From Molanna angustata (taxonomy: Eukaryota > Arthropoda > Insecta > Trichoptera > Molannidae), in the NCBI GenBank assembly GCA_963576475.1, contig OY754977.1:29733172-29797171 (forward strand): a stretch of DNA of 64,000 bases, written 5' to 3'. Below are positions 32,401-41,320 of the stretch, piece by piece. The notes beneath the pieces are model-generated. The model was given only the letters and a program-made list of their open reading frames with translations. It made no database searches and was not told the origin of the DNA. The position numbers were made by a program, and so were the translations under genes. Numbering within the stretch: position 1 is the first letter of the stretch; every line of letters starts with the position of its first letter.

Positions 32401-33421
32401 CGTATTTTATCATACAGTTTCCATGAAAATGCTTTTTTTATATAGTAACATGTCATGACTTATATGTATATGTATCCAAACAAAATATATCAAACAATAA
32501 ATAAAAACACAAAATAAAACAAGTTATAAGGCCTGTTTTGCACACACACACACCAGCATGCACAACCTCACACACACAAACACACACATACACACATATA
32601 CACACACACATGCACACACACACACACTCCGTCAATCTTTACTCCGTCATTTTGTTTATAGTTAATTGTAGTGTAAAAATTATTAAAGTTATCAATATTA
32701 TGCTGGAAAAACCATCCCTTAGTCAACATTCAGAGAGCACTAACACGTCAAAATCGATTTTCATATTTGATTTTCATATTTCATATTTTCATTTTCATAT
32801 ATATCAACCTTATGTATAAAACAAAAATGTATATGTCTCTTCTTCTTCTTCCTCTTTTTTTAGATCTATGATCTGTTTTTACAGGTCCTGCGACGAGGAT
32901 GTCCAGCTCTCCCTCCATTTCTTTGATGGTCTTCCCGGTGGACGGCGTCCCTCTGGTATATCGCACATTACGATCTTTGGCAGCCTTTCTGGATTCATCC
33001 TTTTATCATGATCTCTCCAGTGTCGTCTTCTTTGTCTGCTCCACCTTACAATATCCTCCACATTGCAGATTCTGCGGATCTCCTCATTGGGGATTCTGTC
33101 TATGAGGGTTCTGCCCAAGATAGGTCTTAGTGTTTTCATCTCTGTTGTTCTGAGTAGCTGTTTTGTTCTCACCGTGTCTGCCCTTGCTTCAACTCCATAA
33201 ATCATTATGGGTCTGATGCAGGTTTTATATATTCGGACCTTACTCTCAACTAGCATATGTTTACTGGCCCAAACAGTGTCCCTCATGCATCCGGAGATAA
33301 CTGCAGCTTTATTAGTCTGTTCGTTAAATAATTTTCATAAATTAACAAATTAATAAATGTAATTAATTACCTGAGCAACTACGAAGAAAACGAGGAAAAG
33401 AAACACAAATTTGCTGGCCAT
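26389..33421 (-). CDS. Small secreted peptide gene, three coding exons (67 residues)
   Basis: The spliced frame is exon 1 at 33421-33371, exon 2 at 27699-27589 and exon 3 at 26430-26389 (minus strand). All junctions are phase 0 with GT-AG introns: donors GTAATT and GTCAGT, acceptors TTTTATTTCAG twice. Exon 1 encodes MASKFVFLFLVFFVVAQ, a clear signal-peptide core. Exon 2 continues YVAASPKERRYNSQPPPPGF, with likely cleavage after VAA. Exon 3 encodes LDIIFNYLKQKIG and stops. The predicted mature chain is about 46 residues, without Cys, with a proline run and an amphipathic C-terminus ending in Gly, which could be an amidation donor. Start context CAACATGG is good. A TATA box and poly(A) signals fit. 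I do not recognise the family; an antimicrobial, venom, effector or neuropeptide-like role are all possible. Confidence 0.72.
26475..26556 (+). pseudogene. RTE-type LINE terminal remnant in intron 2
   Basis: FQDKKMWRSVLYAYTMRDMA then stop and GGTATGTATGTATG, the same terminal block as at 63440-63520 (SAYP..D.A then a TATG tail). It lies between exons 3 and 2 of the minus-strand gene. Confidence 0.55.
27050..27555 (+). pseudogene. RTE-type LINE C-terminal fragment in intron 2
   Basis: The frame from 27175 reads RDWSGAFERKILRRVYGPIN, then YDLYQDISVVKFIKINRLPW, LGYLHRMDDLELPKSVLSND and RRSVGIPELRWLDGV. It then shifts and ends before GATGATGA near 27550. It is the same subfamily as 60613-60930 (MDDLELPKK...). 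It is 5'-truncated and frameshifted. It ends about 35 bp short of exon 2 of the secreted-peptide gene, on the opposite strand. Confidence 0.82.
27589..27699 (-). CDS. Exon 2 of the secreted peptide
   Basis: Thirty-seven codons begin with TATGTTGCTGCATC, directly after a long pyrimidine tract ending TTTTTATTTCAG, and end with CAG before GTCAGT. It encodes the signal-peptidase site (VAA/S), a dibasic RR, a PPPP run and a NVDDLSTFYPNLNSQ segment. Its base composition is visibly richer in C/G than the flanking DNA. Confidence 0.7.
27756..28524. other. Intron 1 DNA without clear feature
   Basis: CATACTATCAGGGCATATCC and CACAATGTGGGGTAATCGG around 27840-27880 may be a LINE untranslated fragment. 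Nothing else was recognised. Confidence 0.25.
28787..28819 (-). ncRNA. Degenerate hammerhead motif, left arm of P3
   Basis: The minus strand reads CCGAGGA (core U4 changed to C), an extra U, helix II GATGGT-GTA-ACCATC, GAAA, helix III AGCGCT and triplet CUC. The U4 change would be expected to weaken or kill cleavage, while the rest of the fold is kept. Confidence 0.6.
28849..28884 (+). ncRNA. Degenerate hammerhead motif, right arm of P3
   Basis: CCGAGGA at 28849-28855, helix II AUGGU-GUA-ACCAU with three extra bases on the 5' side relative to the left arm, GAAA at 28875-28878, helix III AGCGCT, triplet CUC ending 28884. It has the same core change as the left arm. Confidence 0.6.
29076..29611. 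other. Intron 1 DNA, mostly unassigned
   Basis: A weak RTE terminal remnant is possible at 29375-29440 (GCTATGTCGTAATGGAATGC). Otherwise AT-rich. Confidence 0.25.
29612..29650 (+). ncRNA. Hammerhead-like remnant (possible Penelope-like terminal fragment)
   Basis: CTGGCGA (one change from CUGANGA), helix II of about AGAAAC-AGTA-GCTTT, GAAG in place of GAAA, then CCGGTC before GAATAAAATAAC. The order and spacing match the other Penelope-like hammerheads in the window, but at least two core changes are present and there is no palindrome. Confidence 0.4.
30020..32395 (-). repeat. 90-bp minisatellite derived from a LINE 3' end
   Basis: About 26 units with period exactly 90 bp, each with CCACCTCACTAGGCTTTGCC, TGTACCGAGGTGGAATATTT and CACAATCACATCAATACATT. 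Each unit carries a CCACCTC/GAGGTGG stem. Single-base variants (ATGTTTACA, CCTCTCTAGG) recur at multiples of three or so units, suggesting higher-order amplification. The left border ATTTATTTATAACAATTAAC resembles a LINE tail on the minus strand, and the 60373-60612 insertion carries a related CCCCTCACTAGGCATAGCC. The 30-codon periodicity gives long open frames that are not genes. It lies in intron 1. Confidence 0.9.
32535..32632. repeat. (CA)n-rich microsatellite
   Basis: Interrupted CACACA tract with CACACATACACACATATAC interruptions. Confidence 0.95.
32835..33300 (-). pseudogene. RTE-type LINE C-terminal fragment in intron 1
   Basis: The minus-strand frame at 33286-32879 reads LVESKVRIYKTCIRPIMIYG, VEARADTVRTKQLLRTTEMK, IPNEEIRRICNVEDIVRWSR, QRRRHWRDHDKRMNPERLPK, GRRPPGRPSKKWRESWTSSS, then an AAGAAGAAGAAG tail. 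It has 135 intact codons of the post-polymerase region of an RTE element with a (GAA)n end. It lies about 70 bp downstream of exon 1 of the secreted-peptide gene, in the same orientation. Confidence 0.87.
33371..33421 (-). CDS. Exon 1 of the secreted peptide (signal peptide)
   Basis: Seventeen codons from ATG (33421-33419) to CAG, followed by donor GTAATTAATT. The hydrophobic run FVFLFLVFFVVA follows a single Lys, a standard eukaryotic signal peptide. A boundary between the signal peptide and the mature part at an intron is common in small secreted insect peptides. Confidence 0.72.
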
Positions 33422-33528
33422 GTTGATCGAATGAAGAACAACTTTACTTTATATATTATATTTGTGTTAGACAACCTCTACTAACAGAACGCAACAGAAC
33501 AGTAACAGACGATTCGTATTTTGACTCA

Positions 33529-33534
33529 TTTATA
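33529..33534 (-). promoter_or_regulatory. TATA box of the secreted-peptide gene
   Basis: TATAAA on the minus strand in the context GGTATAAATG. An initiator-like TCTGTT lies about 27 bp downstream (33509-33502), which would give a 5' untranslated region of about 85 nt before the ATG at 33421. Confidence 0.6.
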
Positions 33535-33594
33535 CCAACTGCTATTAACACTGTATTGTTTTAGGGCTACCACTAACTGAGATTAAAAAAAAAA

Positions 33595-33995
33595 TACGAT
33601 GAATTATTTGATTCGGGTAATATAACAAATTAACTATTAATTATTTGACTTCGATTAAATAAGAAATTTACGATAAATTGTTATATTTGGATTAAATCAT
33701 TAATAAACGATTAATTATTTGATTTGGATTAAATGACAAATTTATGATGAAGGATGTGATTTGGATTCAATGATAAATTCACGATTAATTATTTGATTTT
33801 GATTAAATAATAAATAAAATATTTATTATGTGATATGGATTAAATGATAAATGTGCGATTAAATATTTTATTTGTATTAAATGATAAATTTACAATTAAT
33901 TATTTGATTTGGATGAAATGATAAATTTACAATGAATTATTTCATTTGGATTAAATGATAAATTTACAATAAATTGTTCAAATTGGATTAAATGG
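33595..33995. repeat. About 41-bp degenerate minisatellite upstream of the secreted-peptide promoter
   Basis: About ten units built on ATTATTTGATTTGGATTAAA and TGATAAATTTACGATTA. It begins roughly 60 bp upstream of the TATA box at 33534-33529. Units are diverged, so the array is old. Confidence 0.8.
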
Positions 33996-34279
33996 GATAT
34001 TTACGGTTCTTGGTCTTGCAATTGCTCATTCATACAGATAATCAAATAAGGAATCTTCAATTTTGTGGAGATCAATTTCATTTAATACTAATTGCATGTT
34101 TGTATGTTTTCTTTGTTGTTACATTGTGTTAATGGTTTTAATTATTGTTATATTGAATTGTTAGTTTTTAATTTTTGTTTGTTTATAATTATTTTTTGTT
34201 ACATTATCAAATTTATACAAGTGTACGAGAGAGCTAGCACTGTTAAACTGCTTTTGCAGTTTAGTGCAAGAATACTTAT
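33996..34279. other. Unassigned AT-rich DNA
   Basis: No recognised feature apart from a small mirrored CAGTTTAGTG/CACTGTTAAACTG word near 34235-34265. Confidence 0.25.
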
Positions 34280-35541
34280 GGTAATTATTTACAAGTGGTA
34301 TAAGTCTTCAATTTTGCTGAATTTTTTTCTATAGATAGATAAAAATATACAGATTACGGGAAAAATAGTAATTTTCCCGGGAAACGCCTAGAAAAATTAA
34401 AAAAAAATAAAATTACATTACGGAAAATCTATAGAGATTCCCAAGCAAATAGTTGCTTTTCTGACATCTATGGGCGAATATTCAAACTAATTGTTAGTAT
34501 AGAAACACGCCGCGAAATTAGAAACATGCCGCGAAAATCTGAAGTAAATGAAAATTGTATGAAATATCGAAAATTAAAATACATACAAACCTAACCTAAC
34601 CAATTTTTACCAAAAGTTTGCTTAGAATAGGTTGGTTAGGTTTGTATTTAGTTATTATTGCGACTCGCGTGAGCGAGTTGCATTATACATTGCTTGACAG
34701 TATGTAATGCAACTCGCTCACGCGAGTCGCAATAATAAATACATACAAACCTAACCTAACCAATTTTTACCAAAAGTTTGCTTAGAATAGGTTGGTTAGG
34801 TTTGTATTTAGTTATTATTGCGACTCGCGTGAGCGAGTTGCATTATACATTGAGTGACAGTATGTAATGCAACTCGCTCACGCGAGTCGCAATAATAAAT
34901 ACATACAAACCTAACCTAACCAATTTTTACCAAAAGTTTGCTTAAAATAGGTTGGTTAGGTTTGTATTAACCAACCTATTATTATAATTTTGATGATGTA
35001 TTCGCATTTGTTTATAATTTACAAATAAATTATATTTAATAACAAATTTAGGTAGTTGTACCTACCAGTTTTAATATTTTTTATGTGATATTTTTTCGCA
35101 AATATTGTCTGTCATATATTTAGTAGTGTGCATTTATCTATGGTTTAGTTTTCAGTTTTATGTCGCAGTTGTCGTATTAGCTCGCGTATTTAATCGTATT
35201 TAATAAACGTTAAAAATAAGAAATTAGTAATGATTTTTCTGGTTTTTTATCGTGAAAATCGAATGTTTATAGATAATTTGCGTGTTAATAATGTGTACAT
35301 TGTGATTTAATAAAAGTAATGTTGGTTATTTGACTTCAAATGAGAAAATAGTCACGTGCAATCTCGGCGATAGGTGTCGTTAAATCGTACAAGGTTTCAT
35401 ACATTGCAATTTTATTTTTTTTAATTTTTCTAGACGTTTCCCGGGAAAATTACTATTTTTCCCGTAATCTGTATATTTTTATCTATCTATAGAAAAAAAT
35501 TCAGCAAAATTGAAGACTTATACCACTTGTAAATAATTACC
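34280..35541. mobile_element. Family C element with TIRs of about 130 bp
   Basis: GGTAATTATTTACAAGTGGT at 34280 is mirrored to 35541, and the mirror image continues through TCTATAGATAGATAAAAATA, CAGATTACGGGAAAAATAG and TTTTCCCGGGAAACG for about 130 bp. The 1-kb interior has no ORF but holds a palindromic array. Shared terminal and CCCGGGAAA blocks tie it to the 10104-10425 MITE. The right end abuts a 5'-truncated family B copy. Confidence 0.75.
34578..34975. repeat. 160-bp tandem array of paired palindromes
   Basis: Two and a half units of 160 bp. Each has palindrome one, ACAAACCTAACCTAACC mirrored by GGTTGGTTAGGTTTGT, and palindrome two, ATTGCGACTCGCGTGAGCGA mirrored perfectly by TCGCTCACGCGAGTCGCAAT with stems of about 31 bp and a loop of about 22 bp. 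The GC-rich second palindrome stands out in this AT-rich element. The two complete units differ by about two bases in the loop. Confidence 0.92.
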
Positions 35542-36273
35542 AACACATGTACCTAGGTATGTATGTATGTATGTATGTCAAGATAGGATAGTATGGAGGT
35601 CAGTCCTTTGATCCTACCCAGAATATGAAACAGCAAGATGGTATGTACATATGTATGTTTGGAGATTAGTATCAAACTATTAAGTCTTCTTAGATATTGT
35701 GTGTAGGCTACTGCCATACAAATTGTATGAAGCAATGTCGTCATTACGTTCAATTTTTATAAAAATTGTTAAAAAAAAATTGAGATGTACAAATACAATG
35801 CAAGTATTTTTTATATAAAATTAAATTATCTAGTTGGGATGTTTCGGCATTTTTCGATATTTTTAAAAATTTGGAAATATTGGCAGTTAAACTCATAAAT
35901 TTATCATAAAAAAAATATTTTTCTGAATAAAAAATGTTTGAAAAACTCTGGAATTTTTTTGATAAAACAGATTTGATATTTTGTATTTGTCTATGTTTAT
36001 AAAAATTTTAATCGTTCTAGCTTTTATGGTTTCTGAGATATATGGAAAAAGAAACCAAAATTTCAAAAGTTGATAACCCCTGACTGAAACAAAAATTCAC
36101 AATTCTGAGTATAAAAGTTTTGTAAACCTATAACTGTTTATATATTCGGAAAATTTGAGCTCTGTAAATTGAGCGGATCAAAAGTTATAAGGGGGGACGG
36201 ACACACAGACACACGCACGCACGCACGCACGCACGCACGTACGCACCACGCACGCACGCACGCACGCACGCAT

Positions 36274-36312
<39 letters not shown>

Positions 36313-36533
36313 TGCACGCACACACTCACACACACAAAACTCACATGAAATGTTCTACTCCGAATTCTGAGTAAATCCATGTATGGGAACATATATGCTG
36401 CGAGGCCTCTAGTTGGTGTTATTAGCATGCAAAAAATCCACTACACCATACAAAATCTCGTACACGCATCTTGGCTTAATAATGTCGATTCATTCAGAGA
36501 ATTGAATTCTCATGAACGAATCGACAGTTGGAC
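35542..36533 (+). mobile_element. Family B element, copy 3, 5'-truncated
   Basis: It starts within the family at CAACACATGTACC and continues colinearly to GAATTGAATTCTCATGAACG and ATCGACAGTTGG. The internal variable site is an (ACGC)n tract. The 5' end of the family is missing where it meets the family C element. Confidence 0.75.
36198..36345. repeat. (ACGC)n/(AC)n microsatellite within family B
   Basis: ACGCACGCACGC runs interrupted by ACGTACGCACC and GCATGC variants. It occupies the same place (after AAAAGTTATAAGGGGGGAC) as the CA tracts of other copies. Confidence 0.95.
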
Positions 36534-36604
36534 TAGAAAATATGCGAACCGGCAGAAAATATGAGAATAAATTACATAATAGTGAAATTATTAAAAATTG
36601 TTTT

Positions 36605-36930
36605 CATCATCATCATCAACCTGTCTGCGTCCAGAGCAAAGCATAGACCTCCCCTATATTCTTTCACTCCTCCATTTCCTGGGCACATCGGATCCAATCA
36701 CTCCCTGCCACGCTACCACTCGCTTGATATAATCTGACCACTGTGGCAGGACGTCCAACGCTTCTCCTTTCCTGTCTGGGCCGCCGCCAGGAATCGCTGG
36801 GTCCACCTACCATCAAAGTATCCGGCCATGCGTCCTGCCCAGTTTCACTTGAGAGGGGCGACTCTCTCGGCGACATTGGAAAACTTGGTCTGCTGTCTTA
36901 TCCACCTGTTCATTATCCTATCCCTGATAT
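36605..36930 (-). pseudogene. RTE-type LINE C-terminal fragment
   Basis: The minus strand from about 36930 reads an RTE tail in broken frames (FSNVAERVAPLKW-like, then AGRMAGYFDGRWTQ), later frames include RRSVGRPA and the end is a (GAT)n tail near 36605. Several frameshifts. Confidence 0.7.
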
Positions 36931-37298
36931 TGTTTTATTAAATTTGTTATCAATGTTTTTTTATAACCAACAAGTAAAATAGGACTAGTGGCAACCCTAG
37001 CACGGATCATATTTTTATTTGTAAAATGAATATTTCATAATAGATCATATTTTTATTTGTAATTTTATTTGTAAAATATTTCTGCATAGATTGTAAGTTA
37101 TATGACCATAATATCATAATATACAAGTATTTATTTTCAACCTTGTGCTGACAAAAGACAAAATTATCAACAAAATTTTAACGTCTTTAATTTATTGTCT
37201 TTATTAATTGTGCGTGGCATAACTGATATGTTTCATATTATATAATAAATATATAAAATTAAAACATTCTTTTATCTGACATTGTCAACATTATTTTT
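36931..37298. other. Unassigned DNA with a short direct repeat
   Basis: GATCATATTTTTATTTGTAA occurs twice (about 37005 and 37043). Nothing else recognised. Confidence 0.35.
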
Positions 37299-38110
37299 CG
37301 AATATTCTTTTTTAATTGCATATACGTAAACATTGGATTTTTTTCCCTTTCGGGAGTCAAATGATATTTTTATTGACAAACATTCTTTCAACATCTCAAT
37401 AGAGACGAAATTGGAATATTGTAGAAGAACCAGGAACTCGAGGCACCTACAGGGCTTACGACCTGTCATCGGCTGGTTTACGTGATCACTTTATGCGCTT
37501 GCGCAACGTGCCTTCTTATTGAGTTCCCTAATCGATGTAATTTTGAAAGTTCTATATATTTGAATAGTGTGTAACATTTTACCAGAAAATAATGAATTAT
37601 TACTATTGCCATCTATGGAGTAACGGAGAAACCTTTTTGTAACGCCATGTATTGAGACATTGAAAAATTAATTTTTATTTGGAAACAATGAAAGCAACAG
37701 TCCTTATAAATGAGATGACGGTGTCACACACAGATGTCACCCCTGAACTGCGCCAGAAATAATAATTCATTTTTTGGCTTGCTTACCTATTGTACCCATG
37801 TGTATGTAAATCGAATATTCTTTTTTAATTGCATAGAGGTACGCAAACATTGGATTTTTTTCTCTTTCGGGTGTCAAATAATATTTTTATTGACAAACAT
37901 TTTTTCAACATCTCAATAGAGACGAAGTTGGGATATTGTAGAAGAACCAGGAACTCGAGGCACCTACAGGGCTTACGACCTGTCATCGGCTGGTTTACGT
38001 GATCACTTTATGCGCTTGCGCAACGTTCACCAATTATGCCTTCTTATTGAGTTCCCTTATCGATGTTATTTTGAAAGTTCTATACATATATTTGAATAGT
38101 GTGTAACATG
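37299..38110 (+). repeat. Family X tandem dimer (about 513-bp unit)
   Basis: Unit 1 at 37299-37811 and a partial unit 2 at 37812-38110 share CGAATATTCTTTTTTAATTG, GGAACTCGAGGCACCTACAG and GCTTTACGTGATCACTTTA-type blocks. They are related to, but diverged from, the 536-bp array at 50884 and uninterrupted where P3 sits in the 28.5-kb copy. Confidence 0.85.
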
Positions 38111-38729
38111 TTTGTATAGCAAGTGTGTATAGCAAGTTTTAAGACATATATTGTAAAAGTCTGTTAATTATTAGTAAAGATATAGACATAATAAAATTGC
38201 ATAATTTGTAATCTTCTTCTTCTTCTTTTATGTAGCCCTTTGGGTGAGTTTTTACATACTTATTCCTATCATCTTATTCTTCTTCTTCTTATTTTATGTA
38301 GACCTTTGGGCCAGTTTTGATATTATTTATTTTAGTAATTCTTCTTTTTTTAATTTTATGTAGACCTTTGGTGAATTTTATACAAACTATATCCTATAGT
38401 CTATTCCTTCCTCTAGACTCTACACATACCTACCCTTTAGACCTTTAGACATTTGGTGAATTTTATACAAACTATTTCCTGTAGTCTAATTTATTCTTCC
38501 TCTTTTTTGTAGACCATGGGTGAGTTTTTATACAAACTTTTCATATAGTCTAATTCTTCTTATTTTTTTAAACCTTTTGGTGTGTTTTATTTCTCTATTC
38601 ATTTTCTTATTCTTTTATGTATAACAAGGGTACGTTTTTATACAAACAATTTCCTTTGGCGTAATTCTTCTTTTTCTTATTTTATGTAGACCTAGGGTGA
38701 GTTTTTTTTATAAACTATTTCCTATAATC

Positions 38730-38994
38730 TAATTATTCTTCGTTTTCGCATGTGAATTTTGCCCTAAAACACTATATTTTGAGTCACCATGCGACATGTT
38801 TCGGCAGTGCTGTCCTGCCATCGACCGGCTAATTGAGACTCAACTAGCCGGTCGATGGCAGGACAGCACTGCCGAAACATGTCGCATGGTGACTCAAAAT
38901 ATAGTGGTTTAGGGCAAAATTCAAATGCCAAAACGGTCAATATGAACAACCACAAAATATCCGCCGAGTATTTAAACTATATTAATTATTCTTC
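38730..38994. mobile_element. Hammerhead palindrome P4 with 12-bp TSD
   Basis: The insertion at 38742-38982 is flanked by TAATTATTCTTC at 38730-38741 and 38983-38994. Two arms of about 90 bp meet at 38838 with a one-base centre. Each carries GCCGAAACATGTCGCATGG. The right-side tail contains ATGAACAACCACAAAATATC, related to the tails of P1, P2 and P3. No ORF of the element itself is present. Confidence 0.82.
38793..38883. ncRNA. Facing degenerate hammerhead motifs of P4
   Basis: Right arm (plus): an 8-base zone CGGTCGAT in place of CUGANGAN, helix II GGCAG...CTGCC at 38856-38873, GAAA at 38874-38877, helix III ACATGT, GUC ending 38883. The left arm mirrors it and ends at 38793. Helices II and III and the cleavage triplet are kept, but the CUGA turn is lost, so activity is doubtful. 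Confidence 0.5.
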
Positions 38995-39290
38995 TTTTAG
39001 TTAGACCTTTTGGTCAGTTTTTATACAAACTATTTCCTTTAGTCTAATTCTTCGTTTTCTTATTTTATGTAAATATTTCCTAATGTTCGATTCCTCTTCT
39101 TCTTCTTTGATGAAGACCTTTTGGTCAGTTTTTATATAATCCATTTTCTATTGTGTAATTCTTTTATTTTATCTTTTATGTAGACCATTGGGTCAGTTTA
39201 TTACAAACTATTTCTTAAACTCTTAACCTTCTTCATTTCTTATTTAGACTTTTGGGTTAGTTTTAAGTCTAATAGTCTATTTTGCAGAAA

Positions 39291-39960
39291 TATTATAAAC
39301 AACATGCACACTCGATGAAAATGCATAAAAACAAATGGGACGTGACCAACACTAGAATCTTTTCAATACTTTTGTTCAATCTTATTAACACCATTTATTT
39401 TATCATCCTATATTGCTTAATTTACAATACCTACATATTTGATTACGATGAAAATATATAAAAAATCGGGGTTGTGGCCATTACTGGACTCTTCACAACG
39501 GTAATATTCAAATTAAAAACTATTTAACATTGTTTAAGTCTTCTTTTTCTTCTTTGTGTCAGTTATATGTCTATCAGTCTAATTGTGCAAAATATAATAA
39601 ACTATGTGCACATTGCACACTTGACGAAAGAATATAAAAACTAATGGGATGTAACCAACACTAGAATCTTTCCAGTAATTTTGTTTAATCAAATTTTAAA
39701 CCATCTCCCATCATCCAAAATTACTATATTTTCAATACATATTATTTGCTTTTGATGACAATATATAAAAATGGGGGTTGTGGCCAAAACCAAACTCTTT
39801 ACAACGTTGTATATTTACATTCAGTCATATTTGAAACCATTTCCCATAGTCCATGTGTGCAGAAATTATATGTACTTATATTTAAAAACAAATGGGTTTT
39901 GGCCATCCCTTGAAAATTTTACAACGCGTAAACTCAATTAAATTTCAAACCACATTTCAT
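39291..39960. repeat. Tandem repeat of roughly 300-bp units
   Basis: ACAAATGGGACGTGACCAAC with ACTAGAATCTTTTCAATAC near 39330-39370 recurs near 39645-39680, and GGGGTTGTGGCCATTACTGG near 39470 recurs as GGGGTTGTGGCCAAAACC near 39773. About two to two and a half diverged units. Confidence 0.7.
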
Positions 39961-40789
39961 AGTCCGATTTAGCAAAAATTTTGTGTGACAACATTATAAA
40001 AACAATTGCTTATTCCTTTACTAATTTACATTCTTGTCCAACGGCGGGTCAATAAATCTAGTTATTAAAATAAAATTTCTAAGTATCTGTAGAAAACATC
40101 AGGGTACTAATGTTGTTGAATAGTGGACAGTATAATAAATTATCTGACCGATGCTTCCTTTTTTTGGTTCACAATGATTATTTTTGTTTCTGTGCACTGG
40201 TCGAAACATCCACACGTGGTGATCTTCCGCACGTGGTGAACTTTATTCACTTGTCACTACTTATTGTTACCCAAAATTATTGCAACTTACTTTCCAAGTG
40301 ACAATTCACAAACTGCACATCGGTGAGGAGATACACGGAAAAATGCTTCTACATCAGTATCTTATGTCTCATTGGTGAACTCTCCTCCCTTCAATCGATA
40401 CACCTAGTCACATACATCTATATGAAATGTACTTATGTTTATTGGGTCATGATATAACGGTCCTCGAAGTGAGGGGAGGGAAGATGGCCATACTTCCTAA
40501 CTACCCTGTACCGGGGCTCAAAACAGACCGGATAAAAAAAACGGTATCTATTTGGTAATAATTATGATTGACATCAATTTACACCATGAACAAGTGTAGA
40601 GTTAATAACCAAACGGAAATTTTAAATGTTTCCAGCCTAAAATTGAACGAGAAATAATCAAAAACATATTTATTTCTTATTGTTTAAAATATATGTATGT
40701 ATATTTAGGTACCTAACAGTTGGTGATGATTTTTTTTACCAGCTATGTAACTTTTATTTTATTTTAGAGCTTAAGTTTACTCCCAACTA
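39961..40789. other. Unassigned DNA
   Basis: Part of 40255-40330 (minus: CTCACCGATGTGCAGTTTGT) resembles 45308-45360 (CTCACCGATGTATGAGAATC, AATTTTGGGTGACAATAAGT), so a small unnamed repeat is present. The rest is unrecognised. Confidence 0.3.
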
Positions 40790-41320
40790 AAAACCATTGG
40801 CATACAGTGGGGGAGTTATGATTTCGCAATTTTTAAGTCTATTTTTTATTGCAGATTATCAACTAGTATCATGCTGAGATTGTATTCTGAAAGTTTCATC
40901 ACATCGTATCTGTGTATGTGTGCTATGTGCTGTGTGCTATGTACGGCGTGTTTATTTTACTTTATCGATTATAGACTAAAGTACTCATTCGATACTTTTC
41001 AAATTTTACTTATACATTATGTATATCTAATACTCGCTTAGATTCATGCCTAGATCCCATTAGACTTTGAAGGATGTCTGAATATTCCTTCTCATTTTTT
41101 AAAAATGTCTAATATTTCAAGGTAACCCCAAACCCGGGAAACTTGAAATTATTTTTATTTTCAAATCGGTAAAAGACACATCATTTTCATACAATGGAAT
41201 TGAAGAATTATCAAGTTTTCATAGTAAAATATATATGAAATATATATTTTCCTTACAAACTTTAAATACTTTGTGAAGTGACTTGGTAGTGAAGAGTTAA
41301 GCGTTGGCCACAATCCACTC
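40790..41320 (+). repeat. Interspersed repeat family A, copy 5
   Basis: From GGGGGAGTTATGATTTCGC through GTATGTGTGCTATGTGCTG and ACGGCGTGTTTATTTTAC to GAAGAGTTAAGCGTTGGCC and ACAATCCACTC. The variable zone is short here. Confidence 0.7.

Larger units (their letters stand above)
38205..39290. repeat. Degenerate tandem repeat (unit roughly 70-80 bp), interrupted by P4
   Basis: Repeated words are ATTCTTCTTTTTCTTATTTT, ATGTAGACCTTTGGGTGAG and TTTTTATACAAACTATTTCC. Units are uneven and diverged, so the period is approximate. The hammerhead palindrome P4 interrupts it at 38742-38982. Confidence 0.75.
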
